A stretch of DNA of 64,000 nucleotides, from contig NZ_JBEPJZ010000001.1 of the NCBI RefSeq assembly GCF_040496035.1, forward strand, positions 1,612,001-1,676,000, given 5' to 3'. The stretch is from Agromyces sp. SYSU T00194 (GTDB lineage: Bacteria > Actinomycetota > Actinomycetes > Actinomycetales > Microbacteriaceae). Positions 36,550 through 43,918 of the stretch are shown here, piece after piece (position 1 is the stretch's first letter; each line of letters opens with the position of its first letter). The notes beneath the pieces were generated by a model that saw only the letters and a list, made by a program, of their open reading frames with translations, was not told the origin of the DNA and did not search any database. Made by a program: the position numbers and the translations under genes.

Positions 36550-37739
36550 CGGGCCGCCTCCGGGTCGTGTGCCGCCTCCGGCGTCGCGGCCCCGAGCGGC
36601 ACGGTCACCGTGAGCGCGGTGCCGCCCGCCGGACCGGGCTCGATCTGCAGGGTGCCGCCGACGAGCGCCACCCGGTCGCGCATGCCGGCGACCCCGAAAC
36701 CGCCCGCGGCACCGGGATCCTCGCCCGGGCCGACGCCGTCGTCGAGCACCGTGAGCACGACCTCGCGCGCGCTCGCGGCGACCTCGATCGACGCCCGCGT
36801 GGCGCGTGCGTGCTTGCGCACGTTGGCCAGCCCCTCCTGCGCGCAGCGCAGCAGCACGACCTCGAGCTCGCGGTCGAGGCCCGGGGCATCCGCCGCCGTC
36901 TGCACCGCGACGCCGGTCTCGCGGCCGAAGCGCTGCCCGAGTCGTTCCAGGGCCTCGGCGAACGTCGACTCGACCCGCACGGGCGCCATCGACGCGACGA
37001 GCGACCGGGCCTCGGTGAGCGCGTCGCGTGCCATCTGCTCGATGAGCTCCGCATCGGATGCCGCCGTCGCGACGCCGTCCGCCGACCCGCGCGCGAGCTG
37101 CCCCCGCGTGCGCTGCGCGACCATGACCAGGCCCGTCAGCGACTGCGCGATGGTGTCGTGGATCTCGCGGGCCAGTCGCTCGCGCTCCGCAGAGACGCCC
37201 GCGTCGCGGTGCATCGCGGCCAGCTCGCCCTGCGCGGCCTGCAGCTCGTCGAGGAGTCGCGCGCGCTCGGCGCCGTACGCGGCGATGCGCGAGATCCAGA
37301 AGCCCAGCGCGAGGCTGCCGGTGAGCGAGATCACCGCGATGCCGAGGCCCGAGAGCAGGCCGTCGAGGCCGGCGCGGATCGCGTAGCCGACGACGACGGC
37401 GATCGCCGGGAGGATGTTGCTGACGACCGCGAGGCGCACGGTCGCGGCGGTCCACCACGCGAACGGGTAGATGAACGCCTGCATCACGGCGAACGACGGC
37501 TCGAACGAGACGCCCACCGCGAGCACCACCGAGAACGCGGCCGTCGGGCCGGCGTGGCCCAGCATCGAGGGGCCGGCGAGGTATCGCCGGGCCCACGCGA
37601 GGTAGATCACCAGGAAGGCGCCGATCGCCGCCAGTGCGACCCCGTCGCCCGTGCCGTACGGCGGGTCGACGAGCGCGAAGACCGCCGCGGCGACGGCCGT
37701 GGCCGCCGCCGCGAGGTCCCACCAGCGCTGTCCGCCCAT
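36546..37739 (-). CDS. NarL-type sensor histidine kinase
   Basis: Membrane kinase of 397 residues. Five or six membrane segments occupy residues about 8-160 with almost no extracellular domain, which suggests intramembrane sensing as in LiaS/DesK-like kinases. Then a dimerisation helix with H-box ERERLAREIHDTIAQSLTGL (HisKA_3, phospho-His in EIHD), and a HATPase_c domain with EGLANVRKHA (N-box), DDGVGPGEDP and GGFGVAGMRDRV. ATG at 37739 lies 12 bp after the permease stop and is preceded by CAGGCT at a leaderless spacing. Partner of the adjacent regulator. Confidence 0.92.
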   Translation of the reverse strand: MGGQRWWDLAAAATAVAAAVFALVDPPYGTGDGVALAAIGAFLVIYLAWARRYLAGPSMLGHAGPTAAFSVVLAVGVSFEPSFAVMQAFIYPFAWWTAATVRLAVVSNILPAIAVVVGYAIRAGLDGLLSGLGIAVISLTGSLALGFWISRIAAYGAERARLLDELQAAQGELAAMHRDAGVSAERERLAREIHDTIAQSLTGLVMVAQRTRGQLARGSADGVATAASDAELIEQMARDALTEARSLVASMAPVRVESTFAEALERLGQRFGRETGVAVQTAADAPGLDRELEVVLLRCAQEGLANVRKHARATRASIEVAASAREVVLTVLDDGVGPGEDPGAAGGFGVAGMRDRVALVGGTLQIEPGPAGGTALTVTVPLGAATPEAAHDPEAAR

Positions 37740-37745
37740 GTGCTC

Positions 37746-37751
37746 AGCCTG
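37746..37751 (-). promoter_or_regulatory. -10-like element before the sensor kinase
   Basis: CAGGCT on the minus strand ends 6 bp before the ATG at 37739. It lies in the short gap after the ABC permease gene, so it would give the kinase a second, internal start. Confidence 0.3.
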
Positions 37752-38561
37752 TCACGCGTCGCGGCGGATCCAGCGGAACGTCACCCGCGAGATCACGAGT
37801 CCGACGACCAGCCAGATGAGCAGCGCGATCGCCACGCCGCCGAGGTCCCAGACGCCGTTCTGCTCGAGTACCTCGAAGTCCTCGGGGAGGAACACGGCGC
37901 GCATGCCCTGGGCCATCCACTTCAGCGGGAAGATGCTCGCGATGTTCTGCATCCACTCGGGCAGTTGGTAGAACTGCAGGTACACGCCCGAGATGAACTG
38001 CAGCACCAGCACGATCGGGATGACGACCGCGGTCGCGGACTTGGCCGAGCGTGGCACCGACGAGAGGGCCACGCCGAGCAGCGCCGAGGTGGCGATGCCG
38101 AGCACGAACACCCAGGCGAAGGTGGCCCACTTCGCGGGCTCGGTGGGCAGTTGCACGCCGAAGACGAGCGCCGACACCGACAGCAGCAGGGCGGCCTGCA
38201 GCACGCCGGTCACGAAGACCTGGCCCATCTTGCCGATGAAGAAGGCGATCGGCGACAGCGGGGTGCCCCCGAGGCGCTTGAGGGTGCCGTCGCCCTTCTC
38301 GCCCGCGATGTCGACCGCCAGGTTCTGCACGCCCGAGAGCAGCAGGCCCGCGGCGAGCAGGCCGGGCAGGTAGTAGGCCGCGAAGCTCACGCCCTCCGCG
38401 CCGGGGCCGGGGGTGATGTCGCCCATGGAGCTGAAGGCGGTCGCGAAGATCGCCAGCATCACCACCGGGAACAGGAAGGTGAAGAACACGGCGTCGGGGG
38501 TGCGGAAGTACCCCTTGGTCTCGTAGCCGACGCGCGACGCGCCGGTGGTCATGATGCTCAT
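37752..38561 (-). CDS. ABC-2 type transporter permease
   Basis: Membrane subunit of 269 residues with six segments, as in DrrB/YhgE-type exporters. Seen: GYFRTPDAVFFTFLFPVVML near the start, the amphipathic DGTLKRLGGTPLSPIAFFIG (conserved ABC-2 motif), and SGVYLQFYQLPEWMQNIASI with FPLKWMAQGMRAVFLP, the C-terminal ABC2_membrane signature. ATG overlaps the ATPase stop by 4 bp. Forms an exporter with the upstream ATPase; the cargo could be a drug, a lipid or an antimicrobial peptide. Confidence 0.92.
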   Translation of the reverse strand: MSIMTTGASRVGYETKGYFRTPDAVFFTFLFPVVMLAIFATAFSSMGDITPGPGAEGVSFAAYYLPGLLAAGLLLSGVQNLAVDIAGEKGDGTLKRLGGTPLSPIAFFIGKMGQVFVTGVLQAALLLSVSALVFGVQLPTEPAKWATFAWVFVLGIATSALLGVALSSVPRSAKSATAVVIPIVLVLQFISGVYLQFYQLPEWMQNIASIFPLKWMAQGMRAVFLPEDFEVLEQNGVWDLGGVAIALLIWLVVGLVISRVTFRWIRRDA

Positions 38562-39475
38562 GCCGCGACCTCCTCGGTCTGGTCGTGCGAGTGCTCGGCG
38601 GCCTCGCCGACGAGCTCCAGGTAGATGTCCTCGAGGCTCGGGCGCACGACCTCGAGCCCGACGGGCTCGCGTCCCATGCGCTGCACCATCTCGGCCACGA
38701 GCGCGCCCGGTCGGTCGGTGCGCTCCTCGCGCGCCGTGCCGTCGGCCTCGCGCCAGCGCACGATCGGCACGCGCGCCTCGGCGCCGCCGATCTCGTCGAT
38801 GGCCCCGATGTCGACCAGCTTCCCGCCGGCGATGACGCCCGCCCGGTCGCTCAGCTGCGCCGCCTCGTCGAGGTAGTGCGTGGTGAGCAGGATGGTCGTG
38901 CCCTCGCGCTTCAGGTCGCGGATGAGGGTCCAGAAGTCGCGCCGGGCCTGCGGGTCGAAGCCCGTGGTCGGCTCGTCGAGGAAGAGCAGCTCGGGCCGCC
39001 CGACGATGCCGAGCGCCACGTCGACGCGCCGTCGCTGCCCGCCGGAGAGCTTCGCGATGCGGGTCTTGGCCTTGTGCTCGAGCCCGACGGCGGCGATCAC
39101 CTCGTCGACGTCGCGCGGGTTCGGGTAGAACCCGGCGAAGTGGGCGAGCTGCTCGCGCACGGTGTAGGCGCCGGCCTCGCCGGTCGACTGCAGCACGATG
39201 CCGAGCCGGGCCTTCCAGTCGAGCCTGCCGTGCGCCGGGTCGACCCCCAGCACGGATGCCTCGCCGCCGGTGCGCCTGCGGTACCCCTCGAGGATCTCGA
39301 TGGTGGTGGACTTGCCCGCGCCGTTGGGCCCGAGCAGCGCGAAGGTCTCGCCGCGCGCGATCTCGAAGCTGATGTCGTCGACCGCGGCGACGGACCCGTA
39401 GTGCTTGGTGAGGCCCCGCACGTACAGCGCGGGTCCTGCGTCTCGGCCGCGTCCCGCGGCATCCGTCTCGTTCAT
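38558..39475 (-). CDS. ABC-2 type transporter ATP-binding protein
   Basis: ATPase of 305 residues, DrrA/CcmA-like. Walker A GPNGAGKSTT near residue 50, the Q-loop LQSTGEAGAYTV, ABC signature LSGGQRRRVDVALG, Walker B LLFLDEPTTGFDP and the H-loop LLTTHYLDEA are all intact. A C-terminal extension of about 80 residues (VPIVRWREADGTAREE onward) is typical of the DrrA group. ATG at 39475 is the first gene of a five-gene leftward operon. CACCGT 6 bp upstream fits a leaderless start. Confidence 0.94.
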   Translation of the reverse strand: MNETDAAGRGRDAGPALYVRGLTKHYGSVAAVDDISFEIARGETFALLGPNGAGKSTTIEILEGYRRRTGGEASVLGVDPAHGRLDWKARLGIVLQSTGEAGAYTVREQLAHFAGFYPNPRDVDEVIAAVGLEHKAKTRIAKLSGGQRRRVDVALGIVGRPELLFLDEPTTGFDPQARRDFWTLIRDLKREGTTILLTTHYLDEAAQLSDRAGVIAGGKLVDIGAIDEIGGAEARVPIVRWREADGTAREERTDRPGALVAEMVQRMGREPVGLEVVRPSLEDIYLELVGEAAEHSHDQTEEVAA

Positions 39476-39481
39476 GCTTCC

Positions 39482-39487
39482 ACGGTG
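39482..39487 (-). promoter_or_regulatory. -10-like element of the ABC/two-component operon
   Basis: CACCGT on the minus strand ends 6 bp before the ATG at 39475. A weak GGAAG also lies in the interval, so leadered translation is not excluded. Confidence 0.4.
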
Positions 39488-39643
39488 GCAGCGCCGGGAC
39501 GACCCCGGTAGCGCCCGGGAGCGGGATTTCCGGCATCCACCGATCGGGGGATGCGGCTCCGCCGGTCGGGCTCGACGCCATGGCTGCGGATGCCTCATGC
39601 GCACCGCATCGCGGACTCACAGCCGATACTCACCTGACGCGGG

Positions 39644-39649
39644 CAGCAT
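39644..39649 (+). promoter_or_regulatory. -10-like element, three-helix protein
   Basis: CAGCAT ends 6 bp before the ATG at 39656. Confidence 0.4.
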
Positions 39650-39655
39650 CGCCCC

Positions 39656-39922
39656 ATGGCAGCCATCGAGCGCAATCGCGACGAGTACGCCGAGGTCGAA
39701 CAGGTCGTCGACCGCCTGGGGGAGAAGTTCGAGGAGCTTCCGCGCGCAGTCGTCGCGGACGTGGTCCATCACGTGCACCTCGGACTGCAGGGCAACCCGA
39801 TCCGCGAGTACGTCCCCGTGCTCGTCGAACACGGAGCCAAGGAGCAGCTGCGGGCGATCCGCCGCGGCCTCGCGGATCAGCCGGGAGCGGGTGCCGACGA
39901 GCGCCGCGTCGCCGCGCCCTGA
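39656..39922 (+). CDS. Small three-helix-bundle protein (DUF3562-like)
   Basis: Protein of 88 residues, predicted all-helical: EVEQVVDRLGEKFEELPRA, then VADVVHHVHLGLQGNPIREY and VPVLVEHGAKEQLRAIRR. This V-x-E-V..F-x-x-x-P pattern with a RE-x-VPVLVE segment is found in small actinobacterial proteins annotated as three-helix bundle dimerisation domains. The C-terminal 15 residues are encoded in DNA that also encodes the end of the convergent EamA gene (46-bp overlap). Role unknown. Confidence 0.75.
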   Translation: MAAIERNRDEYAEVEQVVDRLGEKFEELPRAVVADVVHHVHLGLQGNPIREYVPVLVEHGAKEQLRAIRRGLADQPGAGADERRVAAP

Positions 39923-40851
39923 GCCTCGGGAGGTTCCGGGCGAACGGCGCCCGGAACCGCAGCGGCGCGCCGCCGGGCGCGCCGAGACCGCAGGTCGACG
40001 AGCGTCGGCACGGCCACGCCCGCGACGAGCAGCACGCTGCCCGCGAGCTCGAGCGCGTTCGGCGACTCGCCGAGCACGAGCCACGCGGCGGCCATGCCCA
40101 CGGGCGGCACGAGGAGCGTGAACGGCACGACGTCGGCGGCCGGGTAGCGGCTGAGCAGCGCGTTCCAGATGCTGTAGCCGACGAGGGATGCCGCCCCGGC
40201 GGTGTAGGCGACCGACACGGCCGTCTCCCAGCCGAGCGTCGTGAACGCCTCGCCGACGGCGGCGGGCCCGTCGACGACGAGGCTCGCCGCGAGCGCCGGC
40301 ACGGGCACCACGAGCGCCGACCAGACGACGAGGCCGAGTCCGTTCGACGGCGGGGCGCTGCGGGCGACCACGTTGCCGATGCCCCAGCTGAGCGCCGCGG
40401 CCAGGCAGAGCGCGAGGGGCACCAGCGCCGCGGCCCCGGCGCCGTCCACGCGACCGGCGCCGACGACGGCGAGGCCGGCGAGGCCGACCGCGGCACCGAG
40501 CAGCTGCACCCGCGAGGGCCGCTCGCGCAGCACGATCGCGGCGATCGCGATCGTGAAGATCATCTGGCTCTGCAGCACGATCGGGGCGAGGCCGGTCGGC
40601 AGGCCGAGGTGCATGGCGGTGAACAGGAGTGCGAACTGCCCGACGCTCATGAAGCCGCCGAGGGCGAGGAGGGTGCGCCAGGGCACGTCCGGCCGCGGCA
40701 CGACGAACACGAGCGGCACCGCGACGAGGGCGAACCGCAGCGCGAGGAGCACGAGCGGCGGGCTGTCGCGGAGGCCGAGGTCGATGGCGAGGAAGTTGAC
40801 GCCCCAGATGACCGCGACGAGCGCGGCGAGGAGGGAATGCCGGGTGGACAT
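39877..40851 (-). CDS. EamA family (DMT superfamily) exporter
   Basis: Ten-segment transporter of 324 residues with two EamA halves. The first half starts LLAALVAVIWGVNFLAIDLG, and the second carries SWGIGNVVARSAPPSNGLGL; VPFTLLVPPVGMAAAWLVLG is the typical late segment. EamA members export amino acids or metabolites (RhtA, YdcZ-like). The hydrophilic C-terminal 35 residues extend past segment 10 and overlap the convergent small gene. Divergent from a LysR regulator that likely controls it. ATG at 40851 follows GACGAT by 6 bp. Confidence 0.9.
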   Translation of the reverse strand: MSTRHSLLAALVAVIWGVNFLAIDLGLRDSPPLVLLALRFALVAVPLVFVVPRPDVPWRTLLALGGFMSVGQFALLFTAMHLGLPTGLAPIVLQSQMIFTIAIAAIVLRERPSRVQLLGAAVGLAGLAVVGAGRVDGAGAAALVPLALCLAAALSWGIGNVVARSAPPSNGLGLVVWSALVVPVPALAASLVVDGPAAVGEAFTTLGWETAVSVAYTAGAASLVGYSIWNALLSRYPAADVVPFTLLVPPVGMAAAWLVLGESPNALELAGSVLLVAGVAVPTLVDLRSRRARRRAAAVPGAVRPEPPEAQGAATRRSSAPAPG

Positions 40852-40857
40852 GGATCC

Positions 40858-40863
40858 ATCGTC
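40858..40863 (-). promoter_or_regulatory. -10-like element, EamA exporter
   Basis: GACGAT on the minus strand ends 6 bp before the ATG at 40851. Confidence 0.35.
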
Positions 40864-40911
40864 GCCCGACCGATCGTCCAGCACCAGTTCCGATTCGTGC
40901 CGTGTACCACG

Positions 40912-40917
40912 TAGCAT
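40912..40917 (+). promoter_or_regulatory. -10 of leaderless promoter, LysR regulator 40924
   Basis: TAGCAT ends 6 bp before the ATG at 40924. Confidence 0.55.
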
Positions 40918-40923
40918 CGCTGC

Positions 40924-41865
40924 ATGATCGATCCGCAGGGGCTGCGCGCACTCGTCGGCGTTGCCCAGCACGGCAGCGTTGCGGCCGCTGCCACGGCGCT
41001 CGGCTACACGCCCTCCGCGGTCTCGCAGCAGGTCAAGCGGCTCGAGGGCGAGCTCGGCGACGCGCTGCTCGAGCGCCGCGGTCGCGGGGTGCTGCTCACC
41101 GAGCGGGGCCGCGTGGTCGCGCACGAGGGGCGGGCGCTGCTCGATGCCATGCAGCAGCTCGTCGCCGGCGGCACGGGCGCCGGCGCCGCGTCTGCGCCCG
41201 TGCGCATCGCGTCCTTCTCCACGGCCACCCGCGGCCTCGTCGGACCCGCGGTGCAGGCGATGCGGCGGGCGGCGGCGGACGCCGGCCCGGGGGCATCCGC
41301 CCCCCTCGACCTGCGGGTCTCGAGCGTCGACCCGTTCGAGGCGGTCGTGCTGGTCGACCGCGGCGACGTCGACCTCGCGATCGTGCACGACTGGGACTCG
41401 GTGCCGCTCGTCGTGCCCGAGGGGCTCGTGCGCGAACCGGTCTGCCGCGACGAGGCCGACGTGGTGCTGTGGGCCGACCACCCGCTCGCGACCGGCCCGG
41501 CCGTCGACCGCCACGCGCTCGTCGACGAGGCCTGGGGGTCGACCCCGCGCGGCGCGATCTGCCACGAGGCGCTGCTGCGGCTGTTCACCGACCTCGGGCG
41601 CGTGCCGCGGATCGTCGCGGAGGACCCCGACTTCGCCTCGCTCACGGCGCTCGCGGCCAGCCGGGTCGCCGTCTGCCTCGTGCCGCGCCTCGGCCGGGTG
41701 CCGCTGCCCGAGGGCACCGTGGCGCTGCCGCTCGCCGACCGCAGCCAGGTGCGCCAGGTCTCGGTCGTGACGCGCGCCGCGCGGGCCGGCAGCCCGGCGA
41801 TCCGTGCGGTCGTCGACGCCCTGCGGGTCGCCGCGGCGGATGCCCCGGGCGCGCGGGCCGCCTGA
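40924..41865 (+). CDS. LysR family transcriptional regulator
   Basis: Regulator of 313 residues. N-terminal HTH: LRALVGVAQHGSVAAAATAL followed by GYTPSAVSQQVKRLEGELG, the standard LysR recognition helix and linker; then a periplasmic-binding-like effector domain with DPFEAVVLVDRGDVDLAIVH. The 72-bp gap to the divergent EamA gene is the likely regulatory site. The effector is unknown; an amino acid is plausible given the exporter. Confidence 0.92.
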   Translation: MIDPQGLRALVGVAQHGSVAAAATALGYTPSAVSQQVKRLEGELGDALLERRGRGVLLTERGRVVAHEGRALLDAMQQLVAGGTGAGAASAPVRIASFSTATRGLVGPAVQAMRRAAADAGPGASAPLDLRVSSVDPFEAVVLVDRGDVDLAIVHDWDSVPLVVPEGLVREPVCRDEADVVLWADHPLATGPAVDRHALVDEAWGSTPRGAICHEALLRLFTDLGRVPRIVAEDPDFASLTALAASRVAVCLVPRLGRVPLPEGTVALPLADRSQVRQVSVVTRAARAGSPAIRAVVDALRVAAADAPGARAA

Positions 41866-41895
41866 GCCGCCGCGCCCGCCCGGAGCATCCGGAAC

Positions 41896-42900
41896 CTACG
41901 CCCCGACCAGCAGGTGCGGGTGCTGGGCCTCGACCACGTTCGGGTGCGCGCGCAGCCGGCTCTTCAGCCAGTTCTCGCCGAACACCGCGTGCAGCGGGTT
42001 CGCCGGGTCGTCGGTGGCGCCCGCGGCGTCGGCCGCGAGGGCCGGCGGCAGCTCGATCGACGGGATGCGCGCATCGAGCGACGGGCCGTGGAAGTAGGGG
42101 ATCGAGATGCGCTCGGTGCCGGGCTCGGGCGAGACCACGCGGTGCAGGGTCGCCTTGAGGTACCCGTCGGTGGCGATCTCGAGCAGCTCGCCGATGTTCA
42201 CCACGAACGACCCGGGCGGCGGGGTCACGTCGATCCACTCGCCCTCGTGCTCGACCTGCAGGCCCGCCTTGCCCTCCTCGACCGACAGCAGCGTCAGCAC
42301 GCCGAGGTCCTTGTGCGCCCCGACGCCCTGCGCGGGCTGCTCGGCCTCCACGCCGGGGTAGCGCACGATCTTCATGTAGGGCGACGGGGTCGCGAACGCG
42401 GCGTCGAACGCGTCGGCGGGGGCGCCGAGCGCCTCGGCCCAGGCGCGCAGCAGGCGCGTGCCGACCTCGTCGAGGCGGGCGATCCACTCCTCGGCGACCT
42501 CGCGCAGCTCGGGCAGCGCCTCGGGCCACAGGTTCGGGCCCTGCAGCGCCCAGTAGTCGGGGGTGTGCTCGCCCGCGGGCACCTCGGGGCGCTCGGCGCC
42601 GATGTCGATCTGCTCGCGGATGTCGACGCGGCCCTGCGTGCGCTCGCCGCCCATGCGGGTGTAGCCGCGGAAGTGCGGGCTGTGCACGTTCTCGATCGCG
42701 AGCTTGTGCGACTCGGGCAGCGCGAAGAACGCGCGGGCCACGTCGTACGCGCGGTCGATGAGCTCGGCGGGCACGCCGTGCCCGATGAGCGAGAAGAAGC
42801 CGACCTCGTGGGTCGCGCGTCGCAGGTCGTCGCGGAACGCGGCCTGCTGCTCGGGCGTGCCGTTCAGCAGGGAGAGGTCGAGGACGGGGATGCCGGTCAT
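41896..42900 (-). CDS. Isopenicillin-N-synthase-like 2-oxoglutarate/Fe(II) oxygenase
   Basis: Non-haem iron oxygenase of 334 residues in the IPNS/ACC-oxidase family. N-terminal DIOX_N: IPVLDLSLLNGT and EVGFFSLIGHGVP. The jelly-roll core has the metal triad as GAHKDLGVLTLL (His-x-Asp) and LHRVVS (distal His), and the 2OG-binding RxS in TERISIPYF. ATG at 42900 with AAAGGA about 10 bp upstream. It is 249 bp downstream of lysE on the same strand; the gap holds a cysteine-rich leader peptide and a hairpin. No antibiotic cluster is present, so the substrate is unknown. Confidence 0.9.
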   Translation of the reverse strand: MTGIPVLDLSLLNGTPEQQAAFRDDLRRATHEVGFFSLIGHGVPAELIDRAYDVARAFFALPESHKLAIENVHSPHFRGYTRMGGERTQGRVDIREQIDIGAERPEVPAGEHTPDYWALQGPNLWPEALPELREVAEEWIARLDEVGTRLLRAWAEALGAPADAFDAAFATPSPYMKIVRYPGVEAEQPAQGVGAHKDLGVLTLLSVEEGKAGLQVEHEGEWIDVTPPPGSFVVNIGELLEIATDGYLKATLHRVVSPEPGTERISIPYFHGPSLDARIPSIELPPALAADAAGATDDPANPLHAVFGENWLKSRLRAHPNVVEAQHPHLLVGA

Positions 42901-43084
42901 GATGACGGTCCTTTCAGGGGTGCCGGGAGAGGGTGCGCCGTCGATGCGGCCCCGGCATCCTGCTGGGTCGGCCCGTGGCATCCGTCCCGGTGAACCGGGT
43001 GAGCGGATGCCGCTGGGCTGACGCGGGCGCGTCGGATGCGGCGTGAGCGGGCTGCGGTCGGCGGCGCGGAGATTCGCGCCCTGG

Positions 43085-43103
43085 GGTCGTCGGGGAGACG
43101 ACC
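43085..43103 (-). promoter_or_regulatory. Attenuator-like hairpin after the leader peptide
   Basis: GGTCGTC-TCCCC-GACGACC on the minus strand: a perfect 7-bp stem with a 5-base loop, beginning 2 bases after the stop codon of the cysteine-rich leader ORF and 182 bp before the oxygenase start. Confidence 0.5.
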
Positions 43104-43105
43104 GC

Positions 43106-43141
43106 CTAGCGGCGACAGCAGCGACAGGAGTTGGTGCTCAC
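43106..43141 (-). CDS. Cysteine-rich leader peptide (11 codons)
   Basis: Short ORF reading VSTNSCRCCRR, with GTG start at 43141 and TAG stop at 43108-43106. Three of its last six residues are cysteine and three are arginine, the composition of the leader peptides that sense cysteine (charged tRNA-Cys) by attenuation in mycobacteria and other actinobacteria. A TAGCCT lies 10 bp before the GTG, so translation would be nearly leaderless. It starts 8 bp after the lysE stop and lies upstream of the 2OG-Fe(II) oxygenase. Too short for usual gene callers. The function is inferred from composition and position only. Confidence 0.5.
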   Translation of the reverse strand: MSTNSCRCCRR

Positions 43142-43149
43142 GATGGCAG

Positions 43150-43848
43150 TCAGGCTACCACCAGCGAGACCGCGATCGCGACCATGACCACCGCGATCAC
43201 CCCGTCGAGCACGCGCCAGGCGGTCGGCCCCGCGAGCACGCGCCCGAGCAGCCGCGCGCCGTATCCGAGCGCCGTGAACCAGGCCAGGCTGCCGAGCGCC
43301 GCGCCGAGCGCGAAGGTCCACCGGGCGTCGCCGTAGGTGGCGCCGATGGAGCCCAGCAGCACGACCGTGTCGAGGTACACGTGCGGGTTCAGCCAGGTGA
43401 GCGCGAGGCAGGTGAGCACCACCGGCACGAGGCCGGTGCCGGCGCGGGCGGCGACGGCGACGGATGCCACGGGCCCGGCGCCGCCGTCTGCTGCGCGCTC
43501 GCCGGAGGCATCCGTCGCGCCCGCTCCCGCGGGGTCGGTCCCGACCACGAGCCCGGTCTCGCCGCCGCGCAGCGCGCGCCGCGCGGCGAGCACGCCGTAG
43601 CCGAACACGAACAGCGCGCCCGCCCACCGGGCCACGTCGACCAGCCACGGCACCCTGCCGATCGCCGCGCCCATGCCGCCGACGCCCGCGGCGATGAGCA
43701 GCGCGTCGGACGCCGTGCAGATCGCGACGACCGCGAGCACGTGCTCGCGTCGGATGCCCTGGCGCAGCACGAAGACGTTCTGCGCGCCGATGGCGACGAT
43801 GAGCGAGAGGCCGAGGCCGAGGCCGGCGGCGAGCACGGTGGGGTCCAC
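43150..43848 (-). CDS. lysE: LysE/ArgO family amino-acid exporter
   Basis: Exporter of 232 residues with about six membrane segments, which expels lysine and arginine. Seen: the N-terminal LysE signature LSLIVAIGAQNVFVLRQGIR and the later LTWLNPHVYLDTVVLLG motif, both diagnostic of the LysE/ArgO branch. An Ala/Gly/Asp-rich cytosolic loop of about 30 residues between segments 3 and 4 is longer than in Corynebacterium LysE. GTG start set by TAGCGT 7 bp upstream. Divergent from its LysG-type activator, the arrangement known from C. glutamicum. Confidence 0.93.
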   Translation of the reverse strand: MDPTVLAAGLGLGLSLIVAIGAQNVFVLRQGIRREHVLAVVAICTASDALLIAAGVGGMGAAIGRVPWLVDVARWAGALFVFGYGVLAARRALRGGETGLVVGTDPAGAGATDASGERAADGGAGPVASVAVAARAGTGLVPVVLTCLALTWLNPHVYLDTVVLLGSIGATYGDARWTFALGAALGSLAWFTALGYGARLLGRVLAGPTAWRVLDGVIAVVMVAIAVSLVVA

Positions 43849-43855
43849 GGATGCG

Positions 43856-43861
43856 ACGCTA
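43856..43861 (-). promoter_or_regulatory. -10 of leaderless promoter, lysE
   Basis: TAGCGT on the minus strand ends 7 bp before the GTG at 43848. The LysG binding site should lie in the remaining 45 bp up to the divergent -10. Confidence 0.5.
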
Positions 43862-43906
43862 GGCGTGCCGCCCGATGAAAGCCAGCTCAGGTTTCTACGC
43901 AGTCAT

Positions 43907-43912
43907 TAGCAT
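43907..43912 (+). promoter_or_regulatory. -10 of leaderless promoter, lysG
   Basis: TAGCAT ends 6 bp before the ATG at 43919 in an AT-rich stretch. Confidence 0.55.
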
Positions 43913-43918
43913 TGCTTC

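Noticed and set aside
42901..43105. Known riboswitch upstream of the oxygenase
   Set aside because: I looked for SAM, cobalamin, TPP and glycine consensus cores and found none. Only the leader ORF and one hairpin are supported.
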